Shown piece by piece: positions 7,071-15,816 of a stretch of DNA of 59,867 nucleotides. The notes under the pieces were generated by a model that saw nothing but the letters and a program-made list of their open reading frames with translations, was not told the origin of the DNA and ran no database searches. Positions within the stretch are counted from its first letter, which is position 1; every line of letters begins with the position of its first letter. This DNA comes from Deltaproteobacteria bacterium (GTDB taxonomy: Bacteria > Desulfobacterota > Binatia > UBA9968 > JAJDTQ01), in the NCBI GenBank assembly GCA_028818755.1, contig JAPPNF010000052.1:1-59867 (forward strand), given 5' to 3'. The translations under genes were made by a program, and so were the position numbers.

Positions 7071-8695
7071 GTCCTCCTATCAATGACGTTACGCCAGCCA
7101 AAGTCCGTCGACAACATCGACACTGCGCGACCAGATACCCGCTCTACTTCTTCGACAAAACGGATTGTCTCATCGCTCAGTTGCTCGAACCGGAATGCGT
7201 TCTTGTTTTCGACGTCGAAGTAATCGACAAAAGTCAGCGCGATATCGGTTGGGCCGTTCAGTTGAACTGAGTCTTTGAACTGTTCCCAGTCAAATTGCGC
7301 GATACGCCGCGGCCGTTTCGTCGTCGTTGTCGTTTCTGTCTTTCTCAGTTCCTCAATAGGGATCCGGCTCCGCCGGTGTATCTCTTCAATACTTACTTCG
7401 TAGGCCATCGGTCCGGACGGTCCCCCGACCCTGATCGGAAAAGTCCGGCAAACCATGATAATTCTACGAACGTTAGAAGGCGCAATCCCTGCGTCCGCTA
7501 GACAACCCGACACCGTCGTATCCCGCGTCGTTACATGTGGATAGTTCCCATGATGGAGGCTTAGCGACGTTCCCTGCGTGCCTTCGAGTAGTATCCGATG
7601 GCCATTAACAATGGCGTCGGCAATCACTTTTCTGGCGTGACCAATGTAGGGTCTAAGGTCTTCAACGTCTTTCGCGAGGAACGAAGCCGCGCCGGCTTTG
7701 TACGCCGACCTCCCCGTCATCTTTCTCGCAGATGCGATCCCAACTCCCTGCGCGGTTGAACTTATGTTCCCAAAACGATTCTCCTCCTCCAGAATGTCGT
7801 TGTCAGAAATTATCATCGCCTGCTCATCGATGGTCAGGCGATCCTCGTCCACAGCGTGTGCAGCAATTTCTTCCAAGAGCTTGGGCGGATAGATGACGGC
7901 TCCAGGACCGAGGAGCAACCGGGCATTGGGAGCACGCCGTGTACCAGATGGCAAGTGGTAGTACTTTTCTGGCGCTGGTTCAGCGTACACGTGATGTCCG
8001 GCATTGGGGCCACCTACCCGGACGAGGACGTCGTATTCGGGGGCGATATGGCCCACGATATTGCCCTTCCCCTCACTGCCGTACTGTCCCCCAATAAGGA
8101 CGTCCACCAGGGCTTCGTTGGACCGTGGGTAGAGATTCAGCAAGGCCGTGGCGCGCACCAAGACAGCTCCCTCACTACACTTGTCTGTATGGACCACGAC
8201 ATCCGCCAAGGGTTCCAGCGCTTCAATCCGCTTTTCTGTTCGATTGCGCTTTAGGACATGGTACTCGACTTCGAGGTCATCTTCCCGACTGCGTCGGTCG
8301 TATCGGTTCTTTAGCTCTTCCGGCGTCGCAGTCAGATGGATGTGATGAACGGCGGCCCCGTATGCCTTCCGAATTGATTCAATCTGGCCAGGTATCCGGA
8401 CGGAATCGACTACGAACAGACCCTGCGGCACCCCGCCAGGACTCGCAGAGTCTATGGTCTGCCCAAGCGCCTCGGCGACCCACAGCCCGCCATCGGCAGC
8501 GTCCAACCGCTGACCAGCGCTCTGCAGTTTGCGGCGTTCGGGTCTAGTCTTCGGCGACTTCCGTAGGATAAGATCCTTCGTCTTTACGACAACAGCGCCA
8601 TGTCGCTCACGCAACTGACCAGCCAAGGCTGACTTGCCGGAGCAAATTGGCCCTGAGATCAAAACGATCCGGAGCGGATTGTGTGTGATGTCCAA
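7064..8695 (-). CDS. P-loop nucleotide kinase fused to PurA/PurZ-like adenylosuccinate synthetase
   Basis: 543 residues with two domains. Residues 8-185 are a P-loop kinase: Walker A GPICSGKS (15-22), FVVDSVR, HIHLTATPEELKNRYDRR and VVVHTD, similar to NMP- or dNMP-kinase-type proteins. Residues 195-543 are an adenylosuccinate synthetase: GGQYGSEGKGN (202-212), GGPNAGHHV (228-236), STAQGVGIA (313-321), LLEGTQGTSLSLHHGNYPHV (369-388), then a Thr/Arg-rich loop and QLNGPTDIALTFVDYFD. In PurA the first motif reads GDEGKG, whose Asp is a catalytic residue; here it is Ser207. I recall the same Ser in phage PurZ, which condenses dGMP with aspartate. The start is TTG, directly after the TGA of the upstream gene. 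This is not the housekeeping purA (length, fusion, context). Substrate unknown. Confidence 0.85.
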   Translation of the reverse strand: MDITHNPLRIVLISGPICSGKSALAGQLRERHGAVVVKTKDLILRKSPKTRPERRKLQSAGQRLDAADGGLWVAEALGQTIDSASPGGVPQGLFVVDSVRIPGQIESIRKAYGAAVHHIHLTATPEELKNRYDRRSREDDLEVEYHVLKRNRTEKRIEALEPLADVVVHTDKCSEGAVLVRATALLNLYPRSNEALVDVLIGGQYGSEGKGNIVGHIAPEYDVLVRVGGPNAGHHVYAEPAPEKYYHLPSGTRRAPNARLLLGPGAVIYPPKLLEEIAAHAVDEDRLTIDEQAMIISDNDILEEENRFGNISSTAQGVGIASARKMTGRSAYKAGAASFLAKDVEDLRPYIGHARKVIADAIVNGHRILLEGTQGTSLSLHHGNYPHVTTRDTTVSGCLADAGIAPSNVRRIIMVCRTFPIRVGGPSGPMAYEVSIEEIHRRSRIPIEELRKTETTTTTKRPRRIAQFDWEQFKDSVQLNGPTDIALTFVDYFDVENKNAFRFEQLSDETIRFVEEVERVSGRAVSMLSTDFGWRNVIDRRTW

Positions 8696-10036
8696 TCAGA
8701 ACAACTCGAACTGCTGACGCGGTGGCGGCGGGTCGTAAACGGTAACGGACAACCCTGCACGCACCACCGCGTCATCCAGCATTTCCTCGATGGTAGCCCA
8801 ATCTCCACCGGCCGCCCCCGTACCAATGCGTGGCATGTGAATGCTAGCCTTCTCGGCCAACGCACGTGCGGCAACACTTTTCAAGCACCGTTCGAGGGCG
8901 GCATAGCGAATTCGGGGTAACAGCGAGGGACCAAAGCCTTCTTGCGCGATCATGCTCGCGACCGTAATGTCGTCAGTTGCCCGGCTGTAGATTACGCTTC
9001 CGAGGCGCTCACCACGTGGGACCCTGAACAGGGAATCCGAAAATTCGACTTCAGCTCTTGGAAATCGGTGGGCGACCTTCCGGGCCACTCCACCGCCCCA
9101 TTTCTTTGCGCGGTCGTTTACTAGTTGGCAAAGAAATCTTGGTGCGCTGCCGCCTGGATGGAGAACGTCCCCATGCAAGAACCGAACTCGAGGGAGGTCT
9201 TCAGTTGAGATCTCGAATCGGACCAAGGCGGCGACGCGCGGATAAACGCCGCCCCGGGGGTAGGCGGGAACTCCCACGCACTCTAACACCGTGGGTGAAC
9301 CGACGACCCAGTCTTCAATAGCGTAGTCGGTATGGCCGATCGCTGTGCACTTTTGGATTACGCTATCAGGAGGGACATTACGACGGGAGATTTTCACACG
9401 TGAAGCCGTGGGCGAAGAAACGTAATAGTCGACCCGGTACCTGCGCGAGCGACCCGTCGCCGCAATGGGCGACGCGAAAAATACACCGATTGGCTGACTA
9501 GCGACTCTGGCCAGACGGAGCAGAAACGCTTCAGTAGACACATCAAACAGGCGCCGTTGCTGCATCAACTCAGGAAGCGGTGGCACGGTTGAGCTAGCGT
9601 CGAGACTACCAATTGGGAGGACGAACTCGGAGGCGGCGAGGTTGCACAGCATTTCGAGTTGCCAGTCATCACCCCCGACCCTCGTCGTAGCACGGTTTCG
9701 GATTTGTTCATTCCAATCCGCGAACAGAAGATGGGCAACTTCATGCGCGATAGAAAAACGGACGCGCTCACGGACTTGTCGAGGGTTAAATTCGATCTTC
9801 GGCCCATCTTCCGTCTCGGCAAGACGGGCGTCGGCAACGCTAGAGTTGGCTTCGACTTGCACCCCAAGCATTTGAGCAAGGTAAATTGGATTGAAAGGGG
9901 GACCTTCCCAGCCGCTTTCACGGGCCTCCAGCACTAGTGCTTGAGCGGCTTCCTTTATTGCATCGAGTGGGTCGGCATCCTTCGCGAAAGCTGTCACCGA
10001 CCGGTTGGTCCAATTGACATGTCGTTTGGTGGTCAT
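8696..10036 (-). CDS. ImmA/IrrE zinc peptidase fused to macrodomain
   Basis: 446 residues. Residues 40-185 are an ImmA/IrrE (COG2856) peptidase: FSIAHEVAHLLF holds the HExxH zinc motif (His98, Glu99, His102), and Glu137 in NLAASEFVLP is the likely third ligand. Such peptidases commonly cleave repressors. Residues 285-436 are a macrodomain: FLHGDVL, CQLVNDRAKKWGGGVA, SMIAQEGFG and HMPRIGTGAAGGDW (400-413), closest in style to DarG/TARG1-like domains that bind or remove ADP-ribose. Residues 190-280 are unassigned. It is the first gene of the operon; its TGA is followed at once by the TTG of the kinase-PurA gene. Presence beside a DarT-like protein suggests an antitoxin or sensor role (inference). 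Confidence 0.85.
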   Translation of the reverse strand: MTTKRHVNWTNRSVTAFAKDADPLDAIKEAAQALVLEARESGWEGPPFNPIYLAQMLGVQVEANSSVADARLAETEDGPKIEFNPRQVRERVRFSIAHEVAHLLFADWNEQIRNRATTRVGGDDWQLEMLCNLAASEFVLPIGSLDASSTVPPLPELMQQRRLFDVSTEAFLLRLARVASQPIGVFFASPIAATGRSRRYRVDYYVSSPTASRVKISRRNVPPDSVIQKCTAIGHTDYAIEDWVVGSPTVLECVGVPAYPRGGVYPRVAALVRFEISTEDLPRVRFLHGDVLHPGGSAPRFLCQLVNDRAKKWGGGVARKVAHRFPRAEVEFSDSLFRVPRGERLGSVIYSRATDDITVASMIAQEGFGPSLLPRIRYAALERCLKSVAARALAEKASIHMPRIGTGAAGGDWATIEEMLDDAVVRAGLSVTVYDPPPPRQQFELF

Positions 10037-10314
10037 GAGACCTTAGAACATTTAGCCTCAAGGCTACGGAGACTTAGCCGAAGTGATTCTAGATCGGCTG
10101 TCAGTTCCAAGACAGTCTTCCGCCAATGCCTCGCGCGATCAATCCTTGATATTGCACAATGGCCCTCGGACCGTGCACTCCGGGAGAATCGTGTGCGACG
10201 ACACTCACGATTGATGTCCTTACGCTTCGTGCTAGTGGCTGTCCCTCATATTTCCTTTTGAAGGCATTAACTGTTTAGTTAAAGAAAACCTATCATTATC
10301 GAAAAATCTAAAGA
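10037..10314 (-). promoter_or_regulatory. Leader of the macrodomain operon with operator-like palindrome
   Basis: About 280 bp upstream of the ImmA-macrodomain gene. A perfect palindrome TTAACTGTTTAGTTAA (10267-10282) lies in an AT-rich stretch (10240-10320) that also contains GATAAT-like -10 candidates on the minus strand; a regulator binding there is inference. In the leader, a minus-strand frame ends with a TGA that overlaps the operon's ATG (ATGA). Its last residues (ELTADLESLRLSLRSLEAKC) look helical or coiled coil. It has no ATG or GTG start, only a TTG at 10110, so I do not call it a gene. Confidence 0.45.
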
Positions 10315-10361
10315 AATAGAAAAAGGGGGAAAGGACAGTAGTCCTTTCCCCCTTTTCTATT
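10315..10361 (-). terminator. Long hairpin terminator downstream of groEL
   Basis: Arms AAAGGGGGAAAGGAC-type and GTCCTTTCCCCCTTTTCT form a stem of about 19 bp with an AGTA loop, flanked by A and T runs. Read on the minus strand it ends in a T run about 25 bp past the groEL stop, so it terminates groESL and marks the right edge of the island. Confidence 0.85.
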
Positions 10362-10385
10362 GAGTCGGCGCTTGACCTGGGAAGC

Positions 10386-12017
<1,632 letters not shown>

Positions 12018-12308
12018 TTACTCGACGATGCCCAGGATGTCGTCTTCCCTCATGATGAGGTGCTCTTCGCCGCCCAGCTCGATCTCCGTGCCGGAATACT
12101 TCCCGAACAGGACCTTGTCTCCCGCCTTGACGTCGAGAGCCACCACCTTGCCGTCCTCGCGCCTGCCCGAGCCCACGGCCACCACCATGCCCTCCTGGGG
12201 CTTTTCCTTGGCCGTGTCCGGGATGATGATGCCGCCGGCCGTGGTCTCCTCCTCGTCGAGCCTCTTGACGATGATCCTGTCGTGCAAAGGCTTCACTTTT
12301 GCCGCCAT
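12018..12308 (-). CDS. groS: Co-chaperonin GroES (10 kDa)
   Basis: 96 residues, the standard GroES length. [20 protein letters not shown] is the N-terminal strand region, [16 protein letters not shown] contains the mobile loop that docks on GroEL, and [13 protein letters not shown] is the conserved core. GroES caps the GroEL ring to close the folding chamber. A strong AAAGGGAGGTT ribosome-binding site precedes the ATG. No CIRCE operator (TTAGCACTC-N9-GAGTGCTAA) is visible upstream, so HrcA control is not indicated. Confidence 0.97.
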   Translation of the reverse strand: MAAKVKPLHDRIIVKRLDEEETTAGGIIIPDTAKEKPQEGMVVAVGSGRREDGKVVALDVKAGDKVLFGKYSGTEIELGGEEHLIMREDDILGIVE

Positions 12309-12349
12309 AAGAACCTCCCTTTAAGAGTGAGATGATGAGATTTGGCGCG

Positions 12350-12377
12350 AATTTAATCACGATTATCTTGCAGTCAA
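12350..12377 (-). promoter_or_regulatory. Sigma70-like promoter of groESL
   Basis: On the minus strand TTGACT (12377-12372) and TAAATT (12355-12350) are separated by 16 bp, about 40 bp before the groES start. A sigma32-type element is not obvious. Confidence 0.6.
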
Positions 12378-12426
12378 GGGGTGTCCGGGGTAATTCCTGA
12401 GGTATTTCTTACGGAGGTAACGCAAC

Positions 12427-13047
12427 GTGTTGAAAATCTGGGGCAGAAAGACTTCATCCAACGTGCAGAAGGTCCTGTGGTGCTGCGGGGAGTTGGAAAT
12501 CCCGTTCGAGCGCATCGATCTTGCCGGAGAGTTCGGCGGGAACCGGGAGGAGCCCTATCTGAGCCTGAATCCCAATGGCGTGGTCCCCACCATCGAGGAC
12601 GGCGATTTCGTCCTGTGGGAGTCCAACAGCATAGTCCGGTACCTGGTCAACAAGTACCAGGGCGGCAGGCTCCTGCCCGACACCCCCGAAGGGCGGGGCA
12701 ATGCCAACCGCTGGATGGACTGGCAGTTAACCACCTTGAATGCGTTCATGGTGCCGGTCTTCTTCGGCGTCGTCCGGACCCCCGAGGCCGAGCGCGACCC
12801 CGCCGCCATCGAGAAGGCCGTGGCGGCCGCGGTGCCCAAGTGGGAGATCGTCGAGCGCTACCTGGAAGGCCAGAGCTACCTGGCCGGCGATTCCTTCAGC
12901 ATCGGCGACATCCCGGTCGGGATCTGGGCCTACCGTTGGTTCAACATGGCCATCGACCGGCCGTCGATGCCCAACGTGGAGGCGTGGTACGCCCGGCTGT
13001 GCGAGCGACCGCCGTACCGGGAGCACATCATGATCCCGCTCTCGTGA
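12427..13047 (+). CDS. Glutathione S-transferase family protein
   Basis: 206 residues with the two-domain GST layout. The N-terminal thioredoxin-fold domain (1-80) contains RKTSSNVQKVLWCCGELEI, NPNGVVPTIEDGDFVLWESN (cis-Pro loop and glutathione gamma-glutamyl contact) and SIVRYLVNKY. The C-terminal helical domain contains YLAGDSFSIGDIPVG with the usual N-capping Asp. It starts with GTG at 12427 behind a good ACGGAGGTAA ribosome-binding site. Such proteins conjugate glutathione to electrophiles; the substrate cannot be deduced. It is divergent from groES. Confidence 0.9.
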   Translation: MLKIWGRKTSSNVQKVLWCCGELEIPFERIDLAGEFGGNREEPYLSLNPNGVVPTIEDGDFVLWESNSIVRYLVNKYQGGRLLPDTPEGRGNANRWMDWQLTTLNAFMVPVFFGVVRTPEAERDPAAIEKAVAAAVPKWEIVERYLEGQSYLAGDSFSIGDIPVGIWAYRWFNMAIDRPSMPNVEAWYARLCERPPYREHIMIPLS

Positions 13048-13266
13048 GCGGGTCATGATCTCGCAGGGCTCTGTCCAACCGGTTACCGTTTCGGACGAGG
13101 CAGTGCGCCCTTCGCCCTCCCCGGCCGATCCCCGTTGTCTTGCCAGAAAACACTCCCGGGACGCGAAACGAATTGGAAATGAACTGGAAACGAAAATGAT
13201 CGCCGCGAACTATTCGGCAATAAAAACAACAGCTTCTGGACTCCGGATCGGAAATGAACCACGAAT

Positions 13267-13659
13267 TCATGCTGGCCCCGCGTAGCCGACAGGAGTGGTG
13301 TCTGCGCTAGTGGAACGCGGCTGTATCTCCCGTTCGACCTTGAGGCGCAACGTACGCTCCGCGACGTCCAGATCGTAACGGGTCTGAAGATTCAACCAGA
13401 ATTCCGGTGTCGTGCCGAAGTAACGCCCGAGACGCAGCGCGGTGTCGATGGTGACTGCGCGGCGTCCGAGGACGATGTCGTTCAGCCGGGGCCGCGCTAT
13501 CTTGAGTTCTCTGGCTAGCCGGTACACGCTGAGCCCCAACGGCTCCAGGTACTCGTCCCGCAGAATCTCACCGGGATGTACCGGCGGCAGCCGCCTTCCG
13601 GAAGCCACATCCGAGAAGTCGACCCACTGTCGATCCATATCTTCGCGCTTGATGGCCAT
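13267..13659 (-). CDS. higA: HigA-type antitoxin, XRE-family regulator
   Basis: 130 residues. LPPVHPGEILRDEYLEPLGLSVYRLARELKIARPRLNDIVLGRRAVTIDTALRLGRYFGTTPEFWLNLQ is the hallmark helix-turn-helix of HigA/VapI antitoxins and is unbroken here from residue 23. The start is the ATG giving MAIKREDMDR; the open frame extends further upstream over higB only as a shadow. It lies 16 bp after higB, the toxin-first order of higBA. HigA neutralises HigB and represses its own operon. The N-terminal 20 and C-terminal 25 residues are longer than in most HigA proteins. Confidence 0.9.
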   Translation of the reverse strand: MAIKREDMDRQWVDFSDVASGRRLPPVHPGEILRDEYLEPLGLSVYRLARELKIARPRLNDIVLGRRAVTIDTALRLGRYFGTTPEFWLNLQTRYDLDVAERTLRLKVEREIQPRSTSADTTPVGYAGPA

Positions 13660-13675
13660 GCTCACTCCGCGTCTC

Positions 13676-13957
13676 TCAATGATAGTCCGTGATCTCGACC
13701 CGCAATGCTTCTCCGTCGCGCCAAACGAAACAGATGCGCCATTGGTCGTTGATGCGAATACTGTGCTGACCTCGGCGGTCGCCGTGAAGAACCTCCAGAT
13801 GATTGCCGGGCGGCGATCGCAGGTCGTCCAGCCGACCAGCCGCATCAATAAGCAGGAGCTTCGTTCGCGTTCGACGTTGAATCTGCATAGGCAGGTTGCG
13901 GACGGCATGACCGGCGAACACGGCCGCAGTCCTCTTGTCAGCGAAGCTCCTGACCAC
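13676..13957 (-). CDS. higB: HigB-type toxin, RelE-superfamily mRNA interferase
   Basis: 93 residues, typical HigB size. It begins VVRSFADKRTAAVFAGHAVR, then carries KLLLIDAAGRLDDLRSPPGNHLEVL (family pattern DLRxPPGNxLExL) and SIRINDQWRICFVWRDGEAL (family SIRINxQWRICFxW). The toxin cleaves mRNA on the ribosome when free of HigA. It starts with GTG; the upstream promoter is not resolved. Together with higA it forms a complete chromosomal toxin-antitoxin module. Confidence 0.9.
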   Translation of the reverse strand: MVRSFADKRTAAVFAGHAVRNLPMQIQRRTRTKLLLIDAAGRLDDLRSPPGNHLEVLHGDRRGQHSIRINDQWRICFVWRDGEALRVEITDYH

Positions 13958-13987
13958 CCTGCAGCGTAACGTGAAACGGTACGGTCG

Positions 13988-14869
13988 TCAAGGATTCTCA
14001 CGCTGACCTGCCGCTGTCTTCGAGGTCTTCTGTCTGTCAGAGGGAAGTGCCGAACCTTCGTCCCGAAATTCCCTTCGGTGATCTAGCGCCGGCAGCCGGC
14101 GCCGAACATTCTCCAGATAGTCGAGGTCAATGGTAGCCAGAACCAAGCCTGGCTCGGTGCCGGCCTGCGCGATGACCTTGCCCCACGGATCTACGATCAT
14201 GGAGTGGCCGTACGCGTCCATGCTGGCGGGGTGCTGTCCGGTCTGGTCGGGGGCGATGATGTAGACCTGGTTCTCGATGGCGCGGGCGCGCAGCAGCGAT
14301 TCCCAGTGAGCGCGGCCAGTGGGAACGGTGAACACGGACGGGACGAAGATGACCTTGGCACCCGCGGCGGTCAGGCGGCGGTAGAGTTCGGGAAAGCGCA
14401 GGTCGTAGCACACCGACAGCCCCATGGGGCATAAAGGGGTGTCCGCCACCACGACAAACTCGCCGGGGCGCCGGTATTCGGACTCGCGGATGGGATCCTC
14501 GCCTTCGATGTCGACGTCGAACAGGTGGATCTTGCGGTATTTGGCGATGATACCCGTGTCCGGACCGATGAGCACGCTGGTGTTGAAGGCGCGGCCATCG
14601 GTGCCGGCGGACTCGAGGACCGACCCAGCCAGCAGGTACAACCCGAGTTCGGCCGCTAGAGCGCTCATCCTTTCCGTCGAAGGCCCGGGCACCGGCTCGG
14701 CGTTGGCCGCGGTGTCCCTGCCGCGCCCCCGCCAGTTGAACACCTCCGGAAGGACCACAAGTTGCGCGCCCTCGGCGTGAGCCCGGCGGGTCCACGCTTC
14801 GGCCTCGGAAAGATTGGCTTCCTTGTCGGAGGTGGCCAGCATCTGGACCGCTGCGGCGAGGAATTGCAT
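13988..14869 (-). CDS. Carbon-nitrogen hydrolase (Nit/omega-amidase type)
   Basis: 293 residues. The catalytic triad of the nitrilase superfamily is visible: Glu42 in LVVLPEVFN, Lys113 in YRKIHLFDVD and Cys154 in LSVCYDLRFPELYR. The KIHLFDVD and CYDLRFPELYR forms are typical of the Nit branch (deaminated-glutathione amidase/omega-amidase). That branch hydrolyses deaminated glutathione or alpha-keto amides, so this is the most likely activity rather than nitrile hydrolysis. The last 30 residues (after RREF) are an unconserved polar tail. It is followed by the higBA module on the same strand. Confidence 0.88.
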   Translation of the reverse strand: MQFLAAAVQMLATSDKEANLSEAEAWTRRAHAEGAQLVVLPEVFNWRGRGRDTAANAEPVPGPSTERMSALAAELGLYLLAGSVLESAGTDGRAFNTSVLIGPDTGIIAKYRKIHLFDVDIEGEDPIRESEYRRPGEFVVVADTPLCPMGLSVCYDLRFPELYRRLTAAGAKVIFVPSVFTVPTGRAHWESLLRARAIENQVYIIAPDQTGQHPASMDAYGHSMIVDPWGKVIAQAGTEPGLVLATIDLDYLENVRRRLPALDHRREFRDEGSALPSDRQKTSKTAAGQRENP

Positions 14870-15043
14870 GAATTCTCTCCAATGATTCCCTGATTCAAGG
14901 CCCGGACAGGCCTTGTTCGTTTCTGCTACCCGATTGCTGAAATGTCAACTTTCGGAGGAAGCATGACAATTCCGAGAAAAGTGCATATACGTGTAAGGAG
15001 AAGGCCGGCTGGCCGGAGTGACCGGACGGGAAGGAACGGAGCC

Positions 15044-15307
15044 ATGGGACGATATCCCGCACTGATCGACGGCAAGAAGGGGGCCTACGGTGTTACGGTT
15101 CCCACCCTCCCGGGCATCGTCGCTATGGGCAAGACCGTCGACGAGGCCATGGTCAACGCCGAGGAGGCGCTACACGACTACGCAATCGAGGCGGAGAATG
15201 ACGGTGAGGCGATTGCGCCGCCGAGCGACTCGCAGCGGGTTGAGATACAGGCTGGGCAAACGCTTGTATCCATTCTCTTGCGCCGCGTGGCAGAGATGGG
15301 CGGCTGA
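15044..15307 (+). CDS. HicB-family antitoxin-like protein (orphan)
   Basis: 87 residues from the ATG at 15044, chosen because MGRYPALIDG starts the fold and an AAGGAACGGA ribosome-binding site precedes it; the frame is open further upstream without resemblance. It carries GAYGVTVPTLPGIVAMGKTVDEAMVNAEEALHDY, the HicB partial RNase H fold, and ends in a short basic tail. No HicA (dsRBD-like toxin, about 60 residues) is encoded on either side, so it appears solitary. Solitary HicB-like proteins are common; the function here is not known. Confidence 0.8.
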   Translation: MGRYPALIDGKKGAYGVTVPTLPGIVAMGKTVDEAMVNAEEALHDYAIEAENDGEAIAPPSDSQRVEIQAGQTLVSILLRRVAEMGG

Positions 15308-15350
15308 CTTTCAGTACCCACGTAACGCCAAAGGATGGTAACATAGCGAC

Positions 15351-15620
15351 ATGGCGGGCAAGACTTCAGCGAAGAACACTGCTCAAGAGAACCTGTTCCG
15401 CGAGCTTCGGACCTTTGCGGAGCAGTGCGGGATCGAGGTGCGGTGCGAGAAGCTGTCGCGCGACTACGGTTATCGCGTGCGCAGCGGCGGTTGCACGGTG
15501 ATGGGGAACAAGTGGGTGATCGTGGACCGCGCGCTTCCGGCCCGTGAAAGACTGGATCTGCTGGCCGACGAGTTGAGGGAGTCGTTGGGCGAGCAGGTGG
15601 AGATACCCGCCAAGCTTTAG
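15351..15620 (+). CDS. Conserved hypothetical small protein
   Basis: 89 residues, 43 bp after the HicB-like gene and probably co-transcribed. It has a lysine-rich start (MAGKTSAKNTAQENLFREL), a helix, then YRVRSGGCTVMGNKWVIVDRALPARERLDLLADEL. The pattern RxGxCxxxGxxxxIxD followed by an amphipathic helix is something I have seen in other uncharacterised bacterial proteins, without a function. There is no signal peptide or membrane segment. Confidence 0.6.
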   Translation: MAGKTSAKNTAQENLFRELRTFAEQCGIEVRCEKLSRDYGYRVRSGGCTVMGNKWVIVDRALPARERLDLLADELRESLGEQVEIPAKL

Positions 15621-15677
15621 CCGTTCTTCTAGGGGACTGTCTTCCTGCCCGGATCGGTTCTGTGCGGTTGCGGGCAC

Positions 15678-15704
15678 GGGCGGGTTTGAAACCCGCCCCT
15701 ACAA
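15678..15704. repeat. Dispersed palindrome (GGGTTTGAAACCCGCCC type), copy 1
   Basis: GGGCGGGTTTGAAACCCGCC followed by CCTACAA, in the convergent intergenic region after nuoN. Related copies lie near 24881, 27072, 57923 and 58529, all between genes of operons or at operon ends. Confidence 0.85.
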
Positions 15705-15751
15705 CCGCCTACCCGAACACCGCCGCGGACCACCGGAGCGTTGCCGGCCCC

Positions 15752-15780
15752 TGGATTCCCGCTTTCGCGGGGATGACGGA
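15752..15780. repeat. Hairpin repeat (GGATTCCCGCTTTCGCGGG)
   Basis: A CCCGC/GCGGG hairpin with flanks TGGATT and GATGACGGA lies just downstream of nuoN. The motif type is widely dispersed in bacterial genomes. It could act as a terminator-like hairpin, but no T run follows. Confidence 0.6.
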
Positions 15781-15816
15781 GGGGGCGCGGGAATGACAGA
15801 GGTCGGGCGCCGCCGC

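Noticed and set aside
7064..8695. Housekeeping purA
   Set aside because: It is fused to a kinase, has Ser instead of the catalytic Asp, uses a TTG start in a three-gene island operon, and is more than 100 residues too long.
12309..12426. CIRCE/HrcA operator upstream of groES
   Set aside because: No TTAGCACTC-N9-GAGTGCTAA or close variant is present; only a sigma70-like promoter is seen.
14942..15043. HicA toxin upstream of HicB
   Set aside because: The upstream part of the frame lacks the HicA dsRBD pattern and is short and Arg-rich without structure.
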